This document shows, one piece after another, positions 18,217 to 28,099 of a DNA stretch of 64,000 nt. Source of the DNA: an uncultured Chlamydiae bacterium. Its GTDB lineage: Bacteria > Chlamydiota > Chlamydiia > Chlamydiales > 2-12-FULL-49-11. The position numbers and the translations under genes are program-made. The stretch spans positions 53,048 through 117,047 of the forward strand of contig CALKUQ010000041.1 in the NCBI GenBank assembly GCA_937996705.1, written 5' to 3'. The notes below the pieces were generated by a model, which saw nothing but the letters and a program-made list of their open reading frames with translations, had not been told where the DNA came from and searched no databases. Each line of letters begins with the position of its first letter. The first letter of the stretch is position 1.

Positions 18217-19329
18217 GGTTTTGAAAAGTCTTTCTGGTCTTGCTTCTCCGACAACTGCAAGTGAAGAAGAATTTGAAATCGCTGGGGCTTGCGATGGATT
18301 AATCGTATGGTCTATCTGACTTGTGGCAAATAGCACTTCTGTTACATAAAAAAATGTGTATCCAATTGATAAATCTACATTATCCACTACACTATACCCT
18401 AAATCTAGAGAGGCTTGAGGAATGACAGAAAACTTGTTTTTACTCGAGCTTCCTGAATTTGTAGCCATTGCTGTATACCCCGCAGCAAAATTTTGAAGAG
18501 AGCCGTAGCCATCAAAATTATTGGTACTTAAGTTCCCTTTGATATTCAAGTATCCGTTCATTTGCCCTAAAGCAAGTTTGACATTTCCCTGAAGAAAGAA
18601 TCGATCCCAAAGATAACTGCCATCAATGCCGATTTGCCCTCCGTAAAAATTGTTGGAAACGGAAAATTGATCTTCGGTCATAAAAATATCGAGGGGAGGT
18701 GTTACTGTTGGACTATCTACAGTAAAGATTACATTCTCTTTAAGATTCCACCAAAGAAACCCTGCGAGGACCACTAGGTTTGAACCTTTTTGATTTCTAA
18801 GGACTTGAAAAAGCATATTCCCATCTGCATATTGCATCGAATTTTTTACTTTTAAAACTGCTTTGGCTGAATAAAGATCCTCTTCGGCTAAAATAGCACA
18901 GCTTTCACTTCCTGTGACTGGATTAAAAAAAGGGAATGTTAAACAAGAGGAACCTGCTAACCCATTTGAACTCACACTTTTCTTATACGTATTTTTCCCC
19001 AAAAATAGATAGCTCGCCTCTAACCCAAAAATATTATTTGCATCTAACCACACCCCTCCAAAAAATCTCCCCCCCGATCTTCCCCCATTAGGAATACTTT
19101 TATCTCCAAGGACCACTTTTGTCCCTGGCTCATCTAAAACTGGGGCAAATTCATCGACATTGGGTCCGCTAACAACAAGGGGCGCAGGGGCAGGGGAATT
19201 TCTTATCCACCAATAGACATACTCCCCCCCAAACCAACCCTTCTCAAGATCGGGATACCGAGAAAATTCCTTTGCGCAAAGAGAACTACTTAGTAAACAA
19301 ACTGCAGTTAAAATCCTGACTCTAATCAT
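18166..19329 (-). CDS. BBP7-family outer-membrane beta-barrel protein
   Basis: The 387-residue protein has a signal peptide (residues 1-18, ending SSSLCA) and then the typical BBP7-type opening GWFGGEYVYWWIRNSPAPAPLV, with a glycine-rich GGRSGGRFFGGVWLD turn. The rest alternates beta-strands, and the last residue is Phe (MTIRF), the signal for insertion by the BAM complex. This family is common in Chlamydiae and Planctomycetes and probably forms surface pores. GGAG sits 7 bases before the ATG. Its last 51 bases overlap phrB tail to tail. It probably acts as a porin or structural surface protein in a poorly cross-linked chlamydial envelope. Confidence 0.85.
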   Translation of the reverse strand: MIRVRILTAVCLLSSSLCAKEFSRYPDLEKGWFGGEYVYWWIRNSPAPAPLVVSGPNVDEFAPVLDEPGTKVVLGDKSIPNGGRSGGRFFGGVWLDANNIFGLEASYLFLGKNTYKKSVSSNGLAGSSCLTFPFFNPVTGSESCAILAEEDLYSAKAVLKVKNSMQYADGNMLFQVLRNQKGSNLVVLAGFLWWNLKENVIFTVDSPTVTPPLDIFMTEDQFSVSNNFYGGQIGIDGSYLWDRFFLQGNVKLALGQMNGYLNIKGNLSTNNFDGYGSLQNFAAGYTAMATNSGSSSKNKFSVIPQASLDLGYSVVDNVDLSIGYTFFYVTEVLFATSQIDHTINPSQAPAISNSSSLAVVGEARPERLFKTSQFWAQGINARMTIRF

Positions 19330-19357
19330 AAAAAATCTCCATAGCCTAAACTTGCTT

Positions 19358-19384
19358 AGTATATGGAGGCCAAATTTATTTCAA
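19358..19384 (-). promoter_or_regulatory. Candidate promoter of the BBP7-type gene
   Basis: Read leftward, TTGAAA (19384-19379) and TATACT (19363-19358) are 15 bases apart, upstream of the GGAG ribosome site. The spacer is short, so confidence is moderate. Confidence 0.35.
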
Positions 19385-19468
19385 ATAGAAAAATCAACTC
19401 TGATTTACCTTGGTAAAAAAGTTTGGATGGAGGATAATGATCGATTAAAAATATGATTTTGGAGTGCT

Positions 19469-22423
19469 ATGAAAAAAGGTGAAAACCATCTTAATTTTCT
19501 TGTGAAAGAGGTTTACAAGATCGATGAGATCGGGGTCGAACTTTTTCATATTGTTCACGAAAAGACTGGAGCGGAAATTGTTCATATTAAAGCAGATGAT
19601 GATGAAAATGTTTTTGCTCTCTGCTTTAAAACCTACCCTTATGACAGTACGGGGATTGCCCATATTTTAGAACATACCACCCTTTGCGGCTCTAAGAAAT
19701 TCCCCATTAGCGATCCGTTTTTCTCCATGTTAAAGCGGAGCAGCAATACTTATATGAATGCACTAACTGCCAAGCTTTGGACAGCCTACCCAGCCGCTTC
19801 TAAAATCAAAAGTGATTTCTATAACCTGCTAGATGTCTATATTGATGCGACCTTTTTTCCTTTACTCAATAAGACAAGTTTCGCCCAAGAAGGGTATCGT
19901 TTTGCCTTTCAAGACCCTCAAGACCCAAAGACAGATCTCACCTTGCAAGGTGTTGTGTTTAATGAGATGAAAGGGGTCTTTTCTAACCCAGGCTCTCTTT
20001 TGTGGAGAAAGATGGCTTGCGGACTTTGTCCAGATACCCCCTATGGTCACGATTCAGGGGGTGATCCTAAAGAAATTCCTAGCTTGACGCATCAAAATTT
20101 AATCGACTTTCATAAAGCCTACTATGACCCCAGTCGCTGCATCTTTTATTTTTATGGCAACATCCCGATCAAAGAGCATTTAGATTATATTGATGCAAGA
20201 ATTCTTAAAGAGAGCAAAAAAAGCTCCCCTATCCCCCCTATTCGAAAACAGACAAGATTCAAAGAGCCTAAGCGGGAAGAATCTTTTTATCCCACCTCTG
20301 AAACCGATTTAACAAAAAAAACTTTCTTAGGATTTTCTTGGCTTACTACAGATATCAGCGATCAAGACGAACTACTTGCCCTCAGTTTGCTCGACTCAGT
20401 CCTCATGGATACCGACGCGTCCATCTTGAAGCACAAACTTCTCTCCTCTGGTCTTTGCGTAGATGCAGAATCGGTAATTGATGCAGAAGCAAGAGACACC
20501 CCTTTTGCTATTATTTTAAGAGGGTGTGAAAAAGAAGATGCAGACAAAATAGAAGCCCTTTTATTTGAATCTCTGAAACAAATTGTAACAGAAGGAATCC
20601 CCCGAGATCAAATCGAATCATCCTTACATCAACTCAAATTTTCCAGAAGTGAAATTAGCTCTGATAGCGGCCCCTATGGCTTAGAACTCTTTGGCAGATC
20701 TGTCATCCCCTACCTACAAGGGGGCTCAATTGTTGAGGAGTTAAAAGTGCATTCTGCGTTTGAAACATTAGAAACTCTTATTTTCCAAGAGAACTTTCTA
20801 ACAAAGATCCTAGAAAAACACCTGATTCGCAACCCTCATTTTTACAGATTGACCCTCTCTCCCAGTCAAACCCTTTTAAAGAAAATGCAAGAGGAGGAAG
20901 CTGATTTTCTAAAACAAAAACAAGCAGCCCTCACCTCTAGTGAAATTGAATCCATCCTTCGTGATTCTTCGGAACTGGAAGAGTATCAGGAAGAAAAAGA
21001 GCTTGAGGATAACTCATGCCTTCCTATTTTATCTCTAAATGAAATTCCTAAAGAGATCCCCTATTTTTCCTTAAGGAAAGAGAGCTATAATCAGCTAGCT
21101 GTCTACCATCATGAATGTTTCACTAACGGAATTGTTTATGCCGACCTTGTTTTCGATCTCCCTCAAATTCAAGAACAAGACCTGTTTTATCTACGCCTGT
21201 TCTCCTCTCTCCTTACTGATTTAGGTGCGGGGGGAAGATCTTACAAAGAAAACCTTCATCACATTCAAAAAAGTGTAGGGGGAATTTGGACTGCACTCTC
21301 TTTAAATGTTCAGCGGATGGATAATGAAACGTGTTACCCCACTATCTCAATTTCAGGCAAAGCGCTTAATGAAAACAGTGAAGCCCTTCTCCGGTTGATG
21401 AAAGATTTTATTATTTCTCCTGATCTCAACGACAAAGAGCGGATTAAAGAGTTAATATTGCAATCCTACACCTACCTCCAGCAAAAGCTAAACAGCAATG
21501 CAATCCAATATGCTCTAAAGGAATCTGCTTCAGGATTTTCACCCTGGAGCTTTGTCAGCAACTTATGGCATGGACTCCCCTACTACAAGTTTTTAGAAAA
21601 ACTTACAAACGATTTAGAAGCTGCTATTCCCGAAGTAATTCAGCGATTTGAGTATTTAAGCAAATCCCTGTTTCACCTTAATAACCCACATTTTGTAATC
21701 TCCTGTGATTCTGCCTCATATAAAAATTTAGAAGAACACTCTTTCTACGGATTACAAACCTTTGCCGATGCATCAGCATCCTTTTGTCCGTGGGTCGAAC
21801 TCGCTATCCCAAAAAGAGTGCAAAATTCTGCAAAAGCAATCGCATATCCGATTGCCCATAACGCAAAATCGATTGAAACAGTTACCCTCTCTTCAAGATT
21901 TTCAGCTCACCTTAAACTAGCAAGCTACTTATTTGAAAATTTAGAACTTCACAAACAAATTCGAGAAGAGGGCGGCGCTTATCACTGTGGGGCTAAATAC
22001 AATATACTCACTGGCCTCTACCAATTTTTCAGCTCAAGAGATCCCAATATTTCGTCTACCTACGCAGCTTTCAATTTTTCAGTAAATGCAATAGCTGCAG
22101 GGGAATTTTCCGAACAAGATCTTCTTGAAGCAAAACTCAGTTATCTTCAAGATGTTGACGGAGTCGTCCCCCCAAGCTCAAGAGCTTCTATTACCTACTT
22201 TCAACACAAAGTGGGACTGACCAAAGAAATTCGGCAAAAATTCAGAGACCAAATTCTCTCCTCTACAAGGCAAGATATTATGCAGGCTGTGAAAGAGTGT
22301 CTCATTCCTAAATTAGCGACAGATTCGGTTCATATCACTTATGCCAATGAAGCTCTCATCCTCAAGGAGCTTCCCCTCTTTGAGAAAAAAGGTCTTCCTG
22401 AAATGGAACTTGTAACACTCTAA
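19469..22423 (+). CDS. M16-family zinc metalloprotease (presequence-protease type)
   Basis: The 984-residue protein is an insulinase-family peptidase of the one-chain PreP class. The inverted zinc motif HILEH is at 65-69, with the downstream glutamate in FNEMKGVF completing the metal site. The C-terminal half repeats the fold and carries the RE-EGGAYHCGAKYN substrate-binding block. Such enzymes degrade short unfolded peptides. It lacks a signal peptide, so it is probably cytoplasmic unless exported otherwise. GGAG precedes the ATG. Chlamydia has the same gene next to htrA. Its stop is 7 bases from the convergent gene at 22431. Confidence 0.93.
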   Translation: MKKGENHLNFLVKEVYKIDEIGVELFHIVHEKTGAEIVHIKADDDENVFALCFKTYPYDSTGIAHILEHTTLCGSKKFPISDPFFSMLKRSSNTYMNALTAKLWTAYPAASKIKSDFYNLLDVYIDATFFPLLNKTSFAQEGYRFAFQDPQDPKTDLTLQGVVFNEMKGVFSNPGSLLWRKMACGLCPDTPYGHDSGGDPKEIPSLTHQNLIDFHKAYYDPSRCIFYFYGNIPIKEHLDYIDARILKESKKSSPIPPIRKQTRFKEPKREESFYPTSETDLTKKTFLGFSWLTTDISDQDELLALSLLDSVLMDTDASILKHKLLSSGLCVDAESVIDAEARDTPFAIILRGCEKEDADKIEALLFESLKQIVTEGIPRDQIESSLHQLKFSRSEISSDSGPYGLELFGRSVIPYLQGGSIVEELKVHSAFETLETLIFQENFLTKILEKHLIRNPHFYRLTLSPSQTLLKKMQEEEADFLKQKQAALTSSEIESILRDSSELEEYQEEKELEDNSCLPILSLNEIPKEIPYFSLRKESYNQLAVYHHECFTNGIVYADLVFDLPQIQEQDLFYLRLFSSLLTDLGAGGRSYKENLHHIQKSVGGIWTALSLNVQRMDNETCYPTISISGKALNENSEALLRLMKDFIISPDLNDKERIKELILQSYTYLQQKLNSNAIQYALKESASGFSPWSFVSNLWHGLPYYKFLEKLTNDLEAAIPEVIQRFEYLSKSLFHLNNPHFVISCDSASYKNLEEHSFYGLQTFADASASFCPWVELAIPKRVQNSAKAIAYPIAHNAKSIETVTLSSRFSAHLKLASYLFENLELHKQIREEGGAYHCGAKYNILTGLYQFFSSRDPNISSTYAAFNFSVNAIAAGEFSEQDLLEAKLSYLQDVDGVVPPSSRASITYFQHKVGLTKEIRQKFRDQILSSTRQDIMQAVKECLIPKLATDSVHITYANEALILKELPLFEKKGLPEMELVTL

Positions 22424-22430
22424 CAGAAAA

Positions 22431-23471
22431 TTAGTTAGATAGAATTATGGGTAGAATTGCGAATTTAGTGCAAGGGTAGTGATACTCGAGATGTACGTAA
22501 GCATTTAAAAAAATCTTAAAGCTTATTTCAGGGGGACAACTATGTTTTTGTCCATAATCGATGAGGATCTCTTCCTTAAAATCAACATATAGAAGATGGC
22601 AAGCCTCTTCATCCTCAAGACTTAATAAAATTTCATCCTGTCTGAGAGATACTAGATGCATATAAAGACTTTCAATCGGATAGCTAAATTCATCTAATTT
22701 TATAAATATATCTTGTCCCCCTCTTTTTAATTTAGGAAATTCAACCTCTTCGTAGCTCTCTTTGGTTGCTAAATTTAAAAGATGAAATGCTTGAAAATAC
22801 CTAACTTTTGAATCGGTTGGTTCCTCACCTAAAAGAGCTGTACATGCATAACCAAAACAAAGTCCATCATCAAATCCTGTAGAAATGCTTTTTTGCAAAT
22901 CTTTTTTCCACAGAGAAACCTGATCTTGGACAATCTCGGTTTGCAATCGTAAATAATATTTATCTAAAGCGATTCGCTCAGGGAACTTAAAAGCATACTC
23001 TAAGATCTCTTTATGTTTCAGATTGAGCCATTCAAGCGATTCCAAACTCTCCTTAGGTAAAGTTTGACAAAGAGCTGCAGAGACAAAAATAGGAAAAGAG
23101 CCCGTTTCTAGCAAATGTCGAGCAAAGAATAAAGCGTTCTCGTAATTGATTTTTAAGAGGAAATTTAGGAGATCGACAATCAAGACAGAGGGCTTATGCA
23201 AGGACAAGTTAGAGACAGCCTTAAAAATCACTTTTGAAAAAACGCTCTCTATTTTAATAGTTAACCAACTACTTCTCTCTGATCTCACTATTAAGTTTCT
23301 TAAAAAAAATCTAGCACTTGCAGAGGGGTGGGGCGAACTCAGCATGTTATAGATTACAGCAACAAAATCTCTATCCTTCGTAGCAGGATTTACAAGAAGT
23401 TTGTAGAGTGTATCATACTCTTCTCGTGAGTAAGGCATTCGTGCTGAAATTGATCTTAAAGAGTCAGTCAT
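22431..23471 (-). CDS. Hypothetical protein, possible papain-like fold
   Basis: Unrecognised 346-residue protein with no signal peptide or membrane segment. The N-terminal ~200 residues are helical. The C-terminal half holds DDGLCFGYACTALLG (C205) and ACHLLYVDFKEEILIDYG (H292, D305), whose order and surroundings recall the Cys-His-Asp triad of YopT/C58-type cysteine peptidases. That is a weak resemblance by eye. The ribosome site is poor (AAGAT). It lies between the M16 protease and an outer-membrane protein, in an accessory position. Confidence 0.6.
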   Translation of the reverse strand: MTDSLRSISARMPYSREEYDTLYKLLVNPATKDRDFVAVIYNMLSSPHPSASARFFLRNLIVRSERSSWLTIKIESVFSKVIFKAVSNLSLHKPSVLIVDLLNFLLKINYENALFFARHLLETGSFPIFVSAALCQTLPKESLESLEWLNLKHKEILEYAFKFPERIALDKYYLRLQTEIVQDQVSLWKKDLQKSISTGFDDGLCFGYACTALLGEEPTDSKVRYFQAFHLLNLATKESYEEVEFPKLKRGGQDIFIKLDEFSYPIESLYMHLVSLRQDEILLSLEDEEACHLLYVDFKEEILIDYGQKHSCPPEISFKIFLNAYVHLEYHYPCTKFAILPIILSN

Positions 23472-23579
23472 ATCTTAATAATAACAAAGACGTTAAAAAC
23501 ATTCGAGCGATTTTTTGGATTGCTTAATAAACTTAAAGGAGATAGTATCTAGTTTTATTTTTAAACTCGTGAGCATTTT

Positions 23580-24641
23580 ATGGCTCTTCGCCCTTTAATC
23601 TGCACTCTCACCACTATTTCTCTTTTTTCACAAACACCAGATTCCCCTTTAACCAAATCTCATTATGGGTATATTAGCGCTGACTTTATCTATTGGGTCG
23701 CAAATCAACAGGGTAACGACTATGCAGTCACAGGGGCTGCAATCACAGTTCCTGGAACAGTCGACCCAAACACCGATTTAATTCCGAGCACCCTTACTCA
23801 AAGCGGATCGGTCTACTCCCCAAATTTCAAAATCAAACCTGGATTCAAAGTTGCAATAGGTCTGGATGTAATGCAAACCAGATGGAACCTTTTTGCAGAA
23901 TACACCTATCTCTATAGCAAAGCAAGCAGCTCTGTTTTTAATGACAATATAAACACAGGGATACTCCCGTTATATAATCACTCTCCAAACAATTCTATCC
24001 TCTCTACCACAATCTCTGCAATCAATTCTGGTGCAACTGGATATGTTTCCCAAGCTGATTCTCTTTGGCGCCTTAATTTTAACAACCTTAGTTTAGAACT
24101 GGAAAAAAAGTTTGCAATTCTCAATAATTTTTTTGCAAAACCACACTTTGGATTCCAAGGCTCTTTACAGAAACAACACTTCTCTGTTCTTTACAAAGTA
24201 AGTTCTCTTGAGACCCCCACAACAATTCTAGGAACAAATAGTGTCAATTTCAAGCAAACCTATTGGGGATTCGGACCTAGAGTCGGGCTCGATGGAACTT
24301 GGCAGTGCTTAAACCATTTTGCTCTGTTTTCAAATTCTGGATTTTCTCTCCTCTGGAGCCAATTCAACGGAGAGGGAACCTCTCATGACACCAATACTCC
24401 TCTAGGTTATAGCAATCTATTAATCAGCAGTATAAACCGAAAAATCAACACTCTAATTCCAGTGATGCAACTCTCTGTTGGAGCCCAGACAAATTGGATT
24501 TCGAAAGACAACTTTTATTTCCTCCTAGAGGCGAGCTGGGAAGGACAAGTATGGTTTAATCAAAATCAACGAAGCACTTCTATTTCAGATATTTCTCTTT
24601 TTCTTCAAGGTCTTACATTAAGCGCAAAATTGGGATACTAA
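23580..24641 (+). CDS. Lpg1974-type pore-forming outer-membrane protein (MOMP-like)
   Basis: The 353-residue protein starts with a short hydrophobic leader (about 1-18) followed by SHYGYISADFIYWVANQQGNDYAV, the opening typical of Lpg1974/MOMP-like barrels of Legionella and environmental chlamydiae. The remainder alternates beta-strands with aromatic girdles and ends GLTLSAKLGY, an aromatic last residue as expected for barrels. It is probably a surface porin. The leader lacks the usual basic N-terminus beyond one Arg, so the start could differ slightly. It converges on htrA, with a strong hairpin between. Confidence 0.8.
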   Translation: MALRPLICTLTTISLFSQTPDSPLTKSHYGYISADFIYWVANQQGNDYAVTGAAITVPGTVDPNTDLIPSTLTQSGSVYSPNFKIKPGFKVAIGLDVMQTRWNLFAEYTYLYSKASSSVFNDNINTGILPLYNHSPNNSILSTTISAINSGATGYVSQADSLWRLNFNNLSLELEKKFAILNNFFAKPHFGFQGSLQKQHFSVLYKVSSLETPTTILGTNSVNFKQTYWGFGPRVGLDGTWQCLNHFALFSNSGFSLLWSQFNGEGTSHDTNTPLGYSNLLISSINRKINTLIPVMQLSVGAQTNWISKDNFYFLLEASWEGQVWFNQNQRSTSISDISLFLQGLTLSAKLGY

Positions 24642-24677
24642 AAAATTAGGCTCTTACATTAAAAATGTAAGAGCCTA
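24640..24677 (-). terminator. Terminator of htrA
   Basis: A 14-base perfect stem (24647-24660 with 24664-24677) around a 3-base loop, followed on the minus strand by six T (24645-24640). It lies 20 bases beyond the htrA stop and may also stop transcripts from the facing porin gene. Confidence 0.85.
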
Positions 24678-24696
24678 TAAGTAGCGCGATATATAC

Positions 24697-26151
24697 TCAA
24701 CTATTTGGGTGAGGAATGCTATGGAAGCTTGCCCTTCCCTGATTGTGCATCAAAATCACAAGGCGATCTTTAGGATTTGCATTTTCAAGACTGTTCTTAA
24801 AGTCGTTTACCGAACCGATTTTTTGTCCGTTCACCACTAAAATTACACTGCCTGGTGTCCAGCCAAGAATTGCTGCTATACTTCCACTTAAAACTTTTGT
24901 AACAACAACCCCTTTTTCATCGGCTTTAATTCCATATTTTCCCGCATTTTCCGTTGTGATTTGCTCCACAAAAATACCGAGCTTATGGATGATATCCCCT
25001 TCTGTAGATGCCTCTTTTGTTTTTGATCCCAAAACAAGAGAGATTTTTTTTTGCTTTCCCTCTCGAATAATATTCATAGAACACTTTGTTCCTGAAGGAA
25101 GTTTTCCAAGAACTGTATACAGTTGCTTGGACGATTTAATGACTTCATTGTTAAAATCGACTACTAAGTCTCCTGGCATTAGGCCTGCCACAGCTGCTGC
25201 TGAATCGGGCACAACCTCAGCAATCAAAGCCCCTGTTGTCCCCTTTTTTAATTTGAATCCTGTACATAAATCATCATTCAAATCTTGTATTTGGACACCA
25301 AGAAAAGCTCTATCCACCGATCCACTCTCTCGGATTTGTAAAGAGACCATCTTTGCAATATTACTGGGCACAGCAAATCCCACCCCGATATTTCCTCCAG
25401 TCTTGGAAAGAATCGCTGTATTTACCCCGATAACTTTTCCATTCAAATCAACAAGAGGCCCTCCAGAGTGGCCAGGATTAATTGCCGCATCAGTTTGTAT
25501 AAAATCTTCAAGTTGTGATATTTGCAAATCACCTCTATGTGTTGCAGAAATGACCCCTGCAGAAACAGAATCTCTCAATTTAAAAGGGTGCCCGATTGCC
25601 ATTGTCCACTGCCCCACTTCAATTTCGTCAGAGTCGGCAAACTCCAAAAAGACCAAATTATCTGCTTCAATTTTAAGAACAGCTAAATCTGTATTTGGGT
25701 CACAGCCAATTAATTTTGCGTCGTACTGTCTTTCGATTTCATCATATTTCTCAACAACAATTTTTCCCCCATCTTTAATCACATGGTAGTTGGTCACTAT
25801 GTATCCATCTGATGAGACAATAAAACCTGAACCGTTGCTGACTGCATAAGAGTTTTGCGGTTGACCACGACTGCTACCTGATCCACCACCAGGGAGACCA
25901 AAAAAGCGATTAAAAAGTTCATCTTGAAACATTTCAAAGGGATTACTTGAATCACTAAATCCTTGGGTTTGCCCATTGCCAGCTTCGACTCTAATGTGAA
26001 CGACTGCAGGTCTGCATTTCTTCGCAACATTAATAAATGCCTGAGAAAGACTTTGCCCACATTGCTCACAAGAGCCCGTATCTTTTGAAACCGCCCCCAG
26101 AGCAGAGAAAGCCACAATCGCAGGTAGTGCAAAACAGATCATCTTTTTCAT
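24697..26151 (-). CDS. htrA: Periplasmic serine protease HtrA/DegP
   Basis: The 484-residue protease-chaperone handles misfolded envelope proteins. Signal peptide at about 1-20 (MKKMICFALPAIVAFSALGA). The trypsin-like domain has the full triad H123 (NYHVIKDGG), D155 (NTDLAVL) and S229; the nucleophile motif is GHSGGP rather than the common GNSGGP. Two PDZ domains follow (about 260-355 and 375-475). The loop between signal and protease domain is glycine- and serine-rich (88-96). GGAGGAG precedes the ATG, and a promoter and terminator are visible. In Chlamydia, HtrA is essential under heat and is linked to exported functions. It neighbours the M16 protease as in Chlamydia. Confidence 0.97.
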   Translation of the reverse strand: MKKMICFALPAIVAFSALGAVSKDTGSCEQCGQSLSQAFINVAKKCRPAVVHIRVEAGNGQTQGFSDSSNPFEMFQDELFNRFFGLPGGGSGSSRGQPQNSYAVSNGSGFIVSSDGYIVTNYHVIKDGGKIVVEKYDEIERQYDAKLIGCDPNTDLAVLKIEADNLVFLEFADSDEIEVGQWTMAIGHPFKLRDSVSAGVISATHRGDLQISQLEDFIQTDAAINPGHSGGPLVDLNGKVIGVNTAILSKTGGNIGVGFAVPSNIAKMVSLQIRESGSVDRAFLGVQIQDLNDDLCTGFKLKKGTTGALIAEVVPDSAAAVAGLMPGDLVVDFNNEVIKSSKQLYTVLGKLPSGTKCSMNIIREGKQKKISLVLGSKTKEASTEGDIIHKLGIFVEQITTENAGKYGIKADEKGVVVTKVLSGSIAAILGWTPGSVILVVNGQKIGSVNDFKNSLENANPKDRLVILMHNQGRASFHSIPHPNS

Positions 26152-26180
26152 TCAAATCTCCTCCTTTAAAACCAGATTTC

Positions 26181-26208
26181 ATCCTATCACAACTCTATTT
26201 TTTCTCAA
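26181..26208 (-). promoter_or_regulatory. htrA promoter
   Basis: Read leftward, TTGAGA (26208-26203) and TAGGAT (26186-26181) are 16 bases apart and about 25 bases ahead of the GGAGGAG ribosome site. Confidence 0.45.
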
Positions 26209-26510
26209 AGAACTCCGCGCAACAGCAAGAACTTCAAACCTGAGTTTCCGATTTATAACACCCTATCAACCTGAAGATGATCGATTTTTTGAGGGTATAT
26301 AGCAGTTACAAATGCATGTTACCCAGATTTCATTACCTGCATCTATTTGAGCAGCTTCCCCCAGGTGTGGTTAGTCAAATCGTTATCGAATAGCGCCAGT
26401 CTCCCAGAGAAAAAATCAAAACGTTTCGGATTAAGGTCTCTTCAAAAGACTTTTTTGCATTTACTTAGACTGATTTTTTTATCTATAGCAGTTTCGATTG
26501 GCTGTTTTGC
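26209..26510. other. Intergenic stretch holding a dispersed repeat
   Basis: No convincing gene between htrA and HU. It contains the 31-base element at 26310-26340, which recurs at the right end of the window. Confidence 0.4.
26310..26340 (+). repeat. Dispersed 31-base repeat, copy 1
   Basis: This stretch (AAATGCATGTTACCCAGATT and 11 more bases) matches 63924-63954 at 26 of 31 positions in the same orientation. Both copies are intergenic. Confidence 0.45.
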
Positions 26511-26542
26511 AAAAAAAAATCGGCCAGTAAGAATACTGACCG
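26511..26542 (-). terminator. Terminator of the HU gene
   Basis: On the minus strand an 8-base stem (CGGTCAGT with ACTGGCCG, one G-U pair, 26542-26521) is followed by A and nine T. It lies 29 bases after the HU stop. Confidence 0.85.
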
Positions 26543-26571
26543 AATCAAGACTTATAAAAGTTGAAATAAAA

Positions 26572-26844
26572 TTAATTTACTGCTTCTTTTAAAGCTTTAC
26601 CTGCACGGAAAGCTGGAACTTTCTTGGCTGGTATTTTTAGAACTTTACCAGTTTGTGGATTTCTTCCAGTTCTTGCTTTTCTTTTTGCTACTCTAAAAGT
26701 ACCAAAACCTACTAATTGTACGTCTTTTCCTTTTTTAAGTGATTTTGATACAGCTTCAATATATGCATTCACAAATTTCAAAGTATCAGATTTTGTAAAA
26801 CCTGTTTTTTCTGAAACTTCAGTGATTAGATCATTTTTATTCAC
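26572..26844 (-). CDS. HU/IHF-family DNA-binding protein
   Basis: A 90-residue histone-like protein that bends and compacts DNA. It has the full-length HU pattern: KNDLITEVSEKTGF helix, GFGTFRVAKRKARTGRNPQTGK arm with the intercalating proline context, and FRAGKALKEAV end. It starts with GTG, with GGAGG 7-8 bases upstream, and has a near-perfect promoter and its own terminator, so it is a stand-alone, strongly expressed unit. It is inserted between htrA and the sucCD genes relative to Chlamydia. Confidence 0.96.
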   Translation of the reverse strand: MNKNDLITEVSEKTGFTKSDTLKFVNAYIEAVSKSLKKGKDVQLVGFGTFRVAKRKARTGRNPQTGKVLKIPAKKVPAFRAGKALKEAVN

Positions 26845-26886
26845 GAGATACCTCCGTATTGGTTAAGATATACTTTCCAGCTTATG

Positions 26887-26915
26887 TTATTATCCAATAC
26901 TGCACAAGGGGTCAA
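26887..26915 (-). promoter_or_regulatory. HU gene promoter
   Basis: Read leftward, TTGACC (26915-26910) and TAATAA (26892-26887) are exactly 17 bases apart, close to consensus. Confidence 0.65.
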
Positions 26916-26965
26916 AGCACTTTTTTTTTAGACCCTCTCACTTTTTTCTACTATTTATTGAGTTC

Positions 26966-28099
26966 TTAGAGCCTATTTAATCCGTCTAAAAATTTTTTAA
27001 AACTCTCACTTTCACGAATCGGATCAAAAGATTTTCCCATTAATTCCTCCATAAGATTCATCGTCCCAAAAGAATTTGCTGTTTTTAACCATTCAACGCT
27101 TCTTTTAATATCACTCAACATCGCGTGGGAGGCTGCTGCTCGAAACGCTATTTCTGCTGTTTGACTCTCTTGGTAACAGACGCCTGATAAATCAATGACC
27201 CGTTTATAATCACCAATTTCATATGCCGCGAGATATAAAATTACTTTAGCTTCTTTAGAAATATACTTTTCTAAAGGGGCTAGAAGCTCATACGCTTCTT
27301 GGTATTCACCTCTGTCATAAAAAATTTTTGCAATATATTCAGAAACGACTGTGTGGATCACCCCGCTTTTTGTCTTGTCTGAAAGTCTTTGCAGTCTTGC
27401 TATGGCTGTATTAAAGTCTCCCGCAGCTATCATTTTTTCACACTCCTCCAATTCCTGGCGATTCTCCTCTAAATCATCGGCTACGGAAAAATGGCGAAGT
27501 CTTCGCAAGCTTTCAATACTTTGAAACGCAAAAATAAGAAAAATCGACCCAATTAAAAAAAGTCCAATTAGAAAAAAGACAGTACTGAGAAGGACTGCAA
27601 ACCAAAAAGAGACATAGAGCGCTAATTTCATTGATTTTGGGCCAAAAATCCAATCGAGTGTAACTCGAACCAGCTGTCCACCATCTAAAGGTAGAATCGG
27701 AAGGAGATTAATAAACGTCCAAAATAAGTTTACATATCGAAATTTTTCAAGAGCGGCCCTTGCAAATGCAGTTCCATAAGGAAATTGAAGTAAAATGCTC
27801 GCTCCCACAAACAAAAGAAAGCCAAAGCAGGGGCCCATAAAAATAACAGCAAGTTCTTTCCAAGGCTTTAGTTTAGGCCCCTCAGGAATGGTAAGCCCCC
27901 CAAAAGCGATCAATTCAATTCTTGGGCTTTGACCAAAAAGCCTAGCTGTGAGGGCATGTCCTAATTCATGAAAGAGGACCGAAACAAAAATAATTGCGAC
28001 CCACACAAGGGTCCAGATCAGATTATACGAATTTAAAAATCCGATAAGCGCGGCTGTGACAAAAAAAGCCGGCGAAATTTTGAGAGGTATTTTTTTCAT
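26966..28099 (-). CDS. M50 (site-2-protease-like) membrane peptidase with TPR-like tail
   Basis: The 377-residue protein has the zinc site HELGH (about 45-49) in the first membrane helices and the second ligand in LPILPLDGG (about 134-142), the SpoIVFB/S2P pattern. About six membrane segments cover residues 1-195. The C-terminal 180 residues are helical repeats resembling TPRs ([29 protein letters not shown]), likely cytoplasmic and substrate-binding. S2P enzymes cut within the membrane to release regulators. Its start overlaps the sucD stop by 4 bases (ATGA), so it is translationally coupled to the succinyl-CoA synthetase genes, an unexpected pairing. Confidence 0.9.
   Translation of the reverse strand: MKKIPLKISPAFFVTAALIGFLNSYNLIWTLVWVAIIFVSVLFHELGHALTARLFGQSPRIELIAFGGLTIPEGPKLKPWKELAVIFMGPCFGFLLFVGASILLQFPYGTAFARAALEKFRYVNLFWTFINLLPILPLDGGQLVRVTLDWIFGPKSMKLALYVSFWFAVLLSTVFFLIGLFLIGSIFLIFAFQSIESLRRLRHFSVADDLEENRQELEECEKMIAAGDFNTAIARLQRLSDKTKSGVIHTVVSEYIAKIFYDRGEYQEAYELLAPLEKYISKEAKVILYLAAYEIGDYKRVIDLSGVCYQESQTAEIAFRAAASHAMLSDIKRSVEWLKTANSFGTMNLMEELMGKSFDPIRESESFKKFLDGLNRL

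Noticed and set aside
26347..26592. 81-codon rightward frame between htrA and HU
   Set aside because: It overlaps the HU terminator and 3' end, has no ribosome site and no recognisable features.
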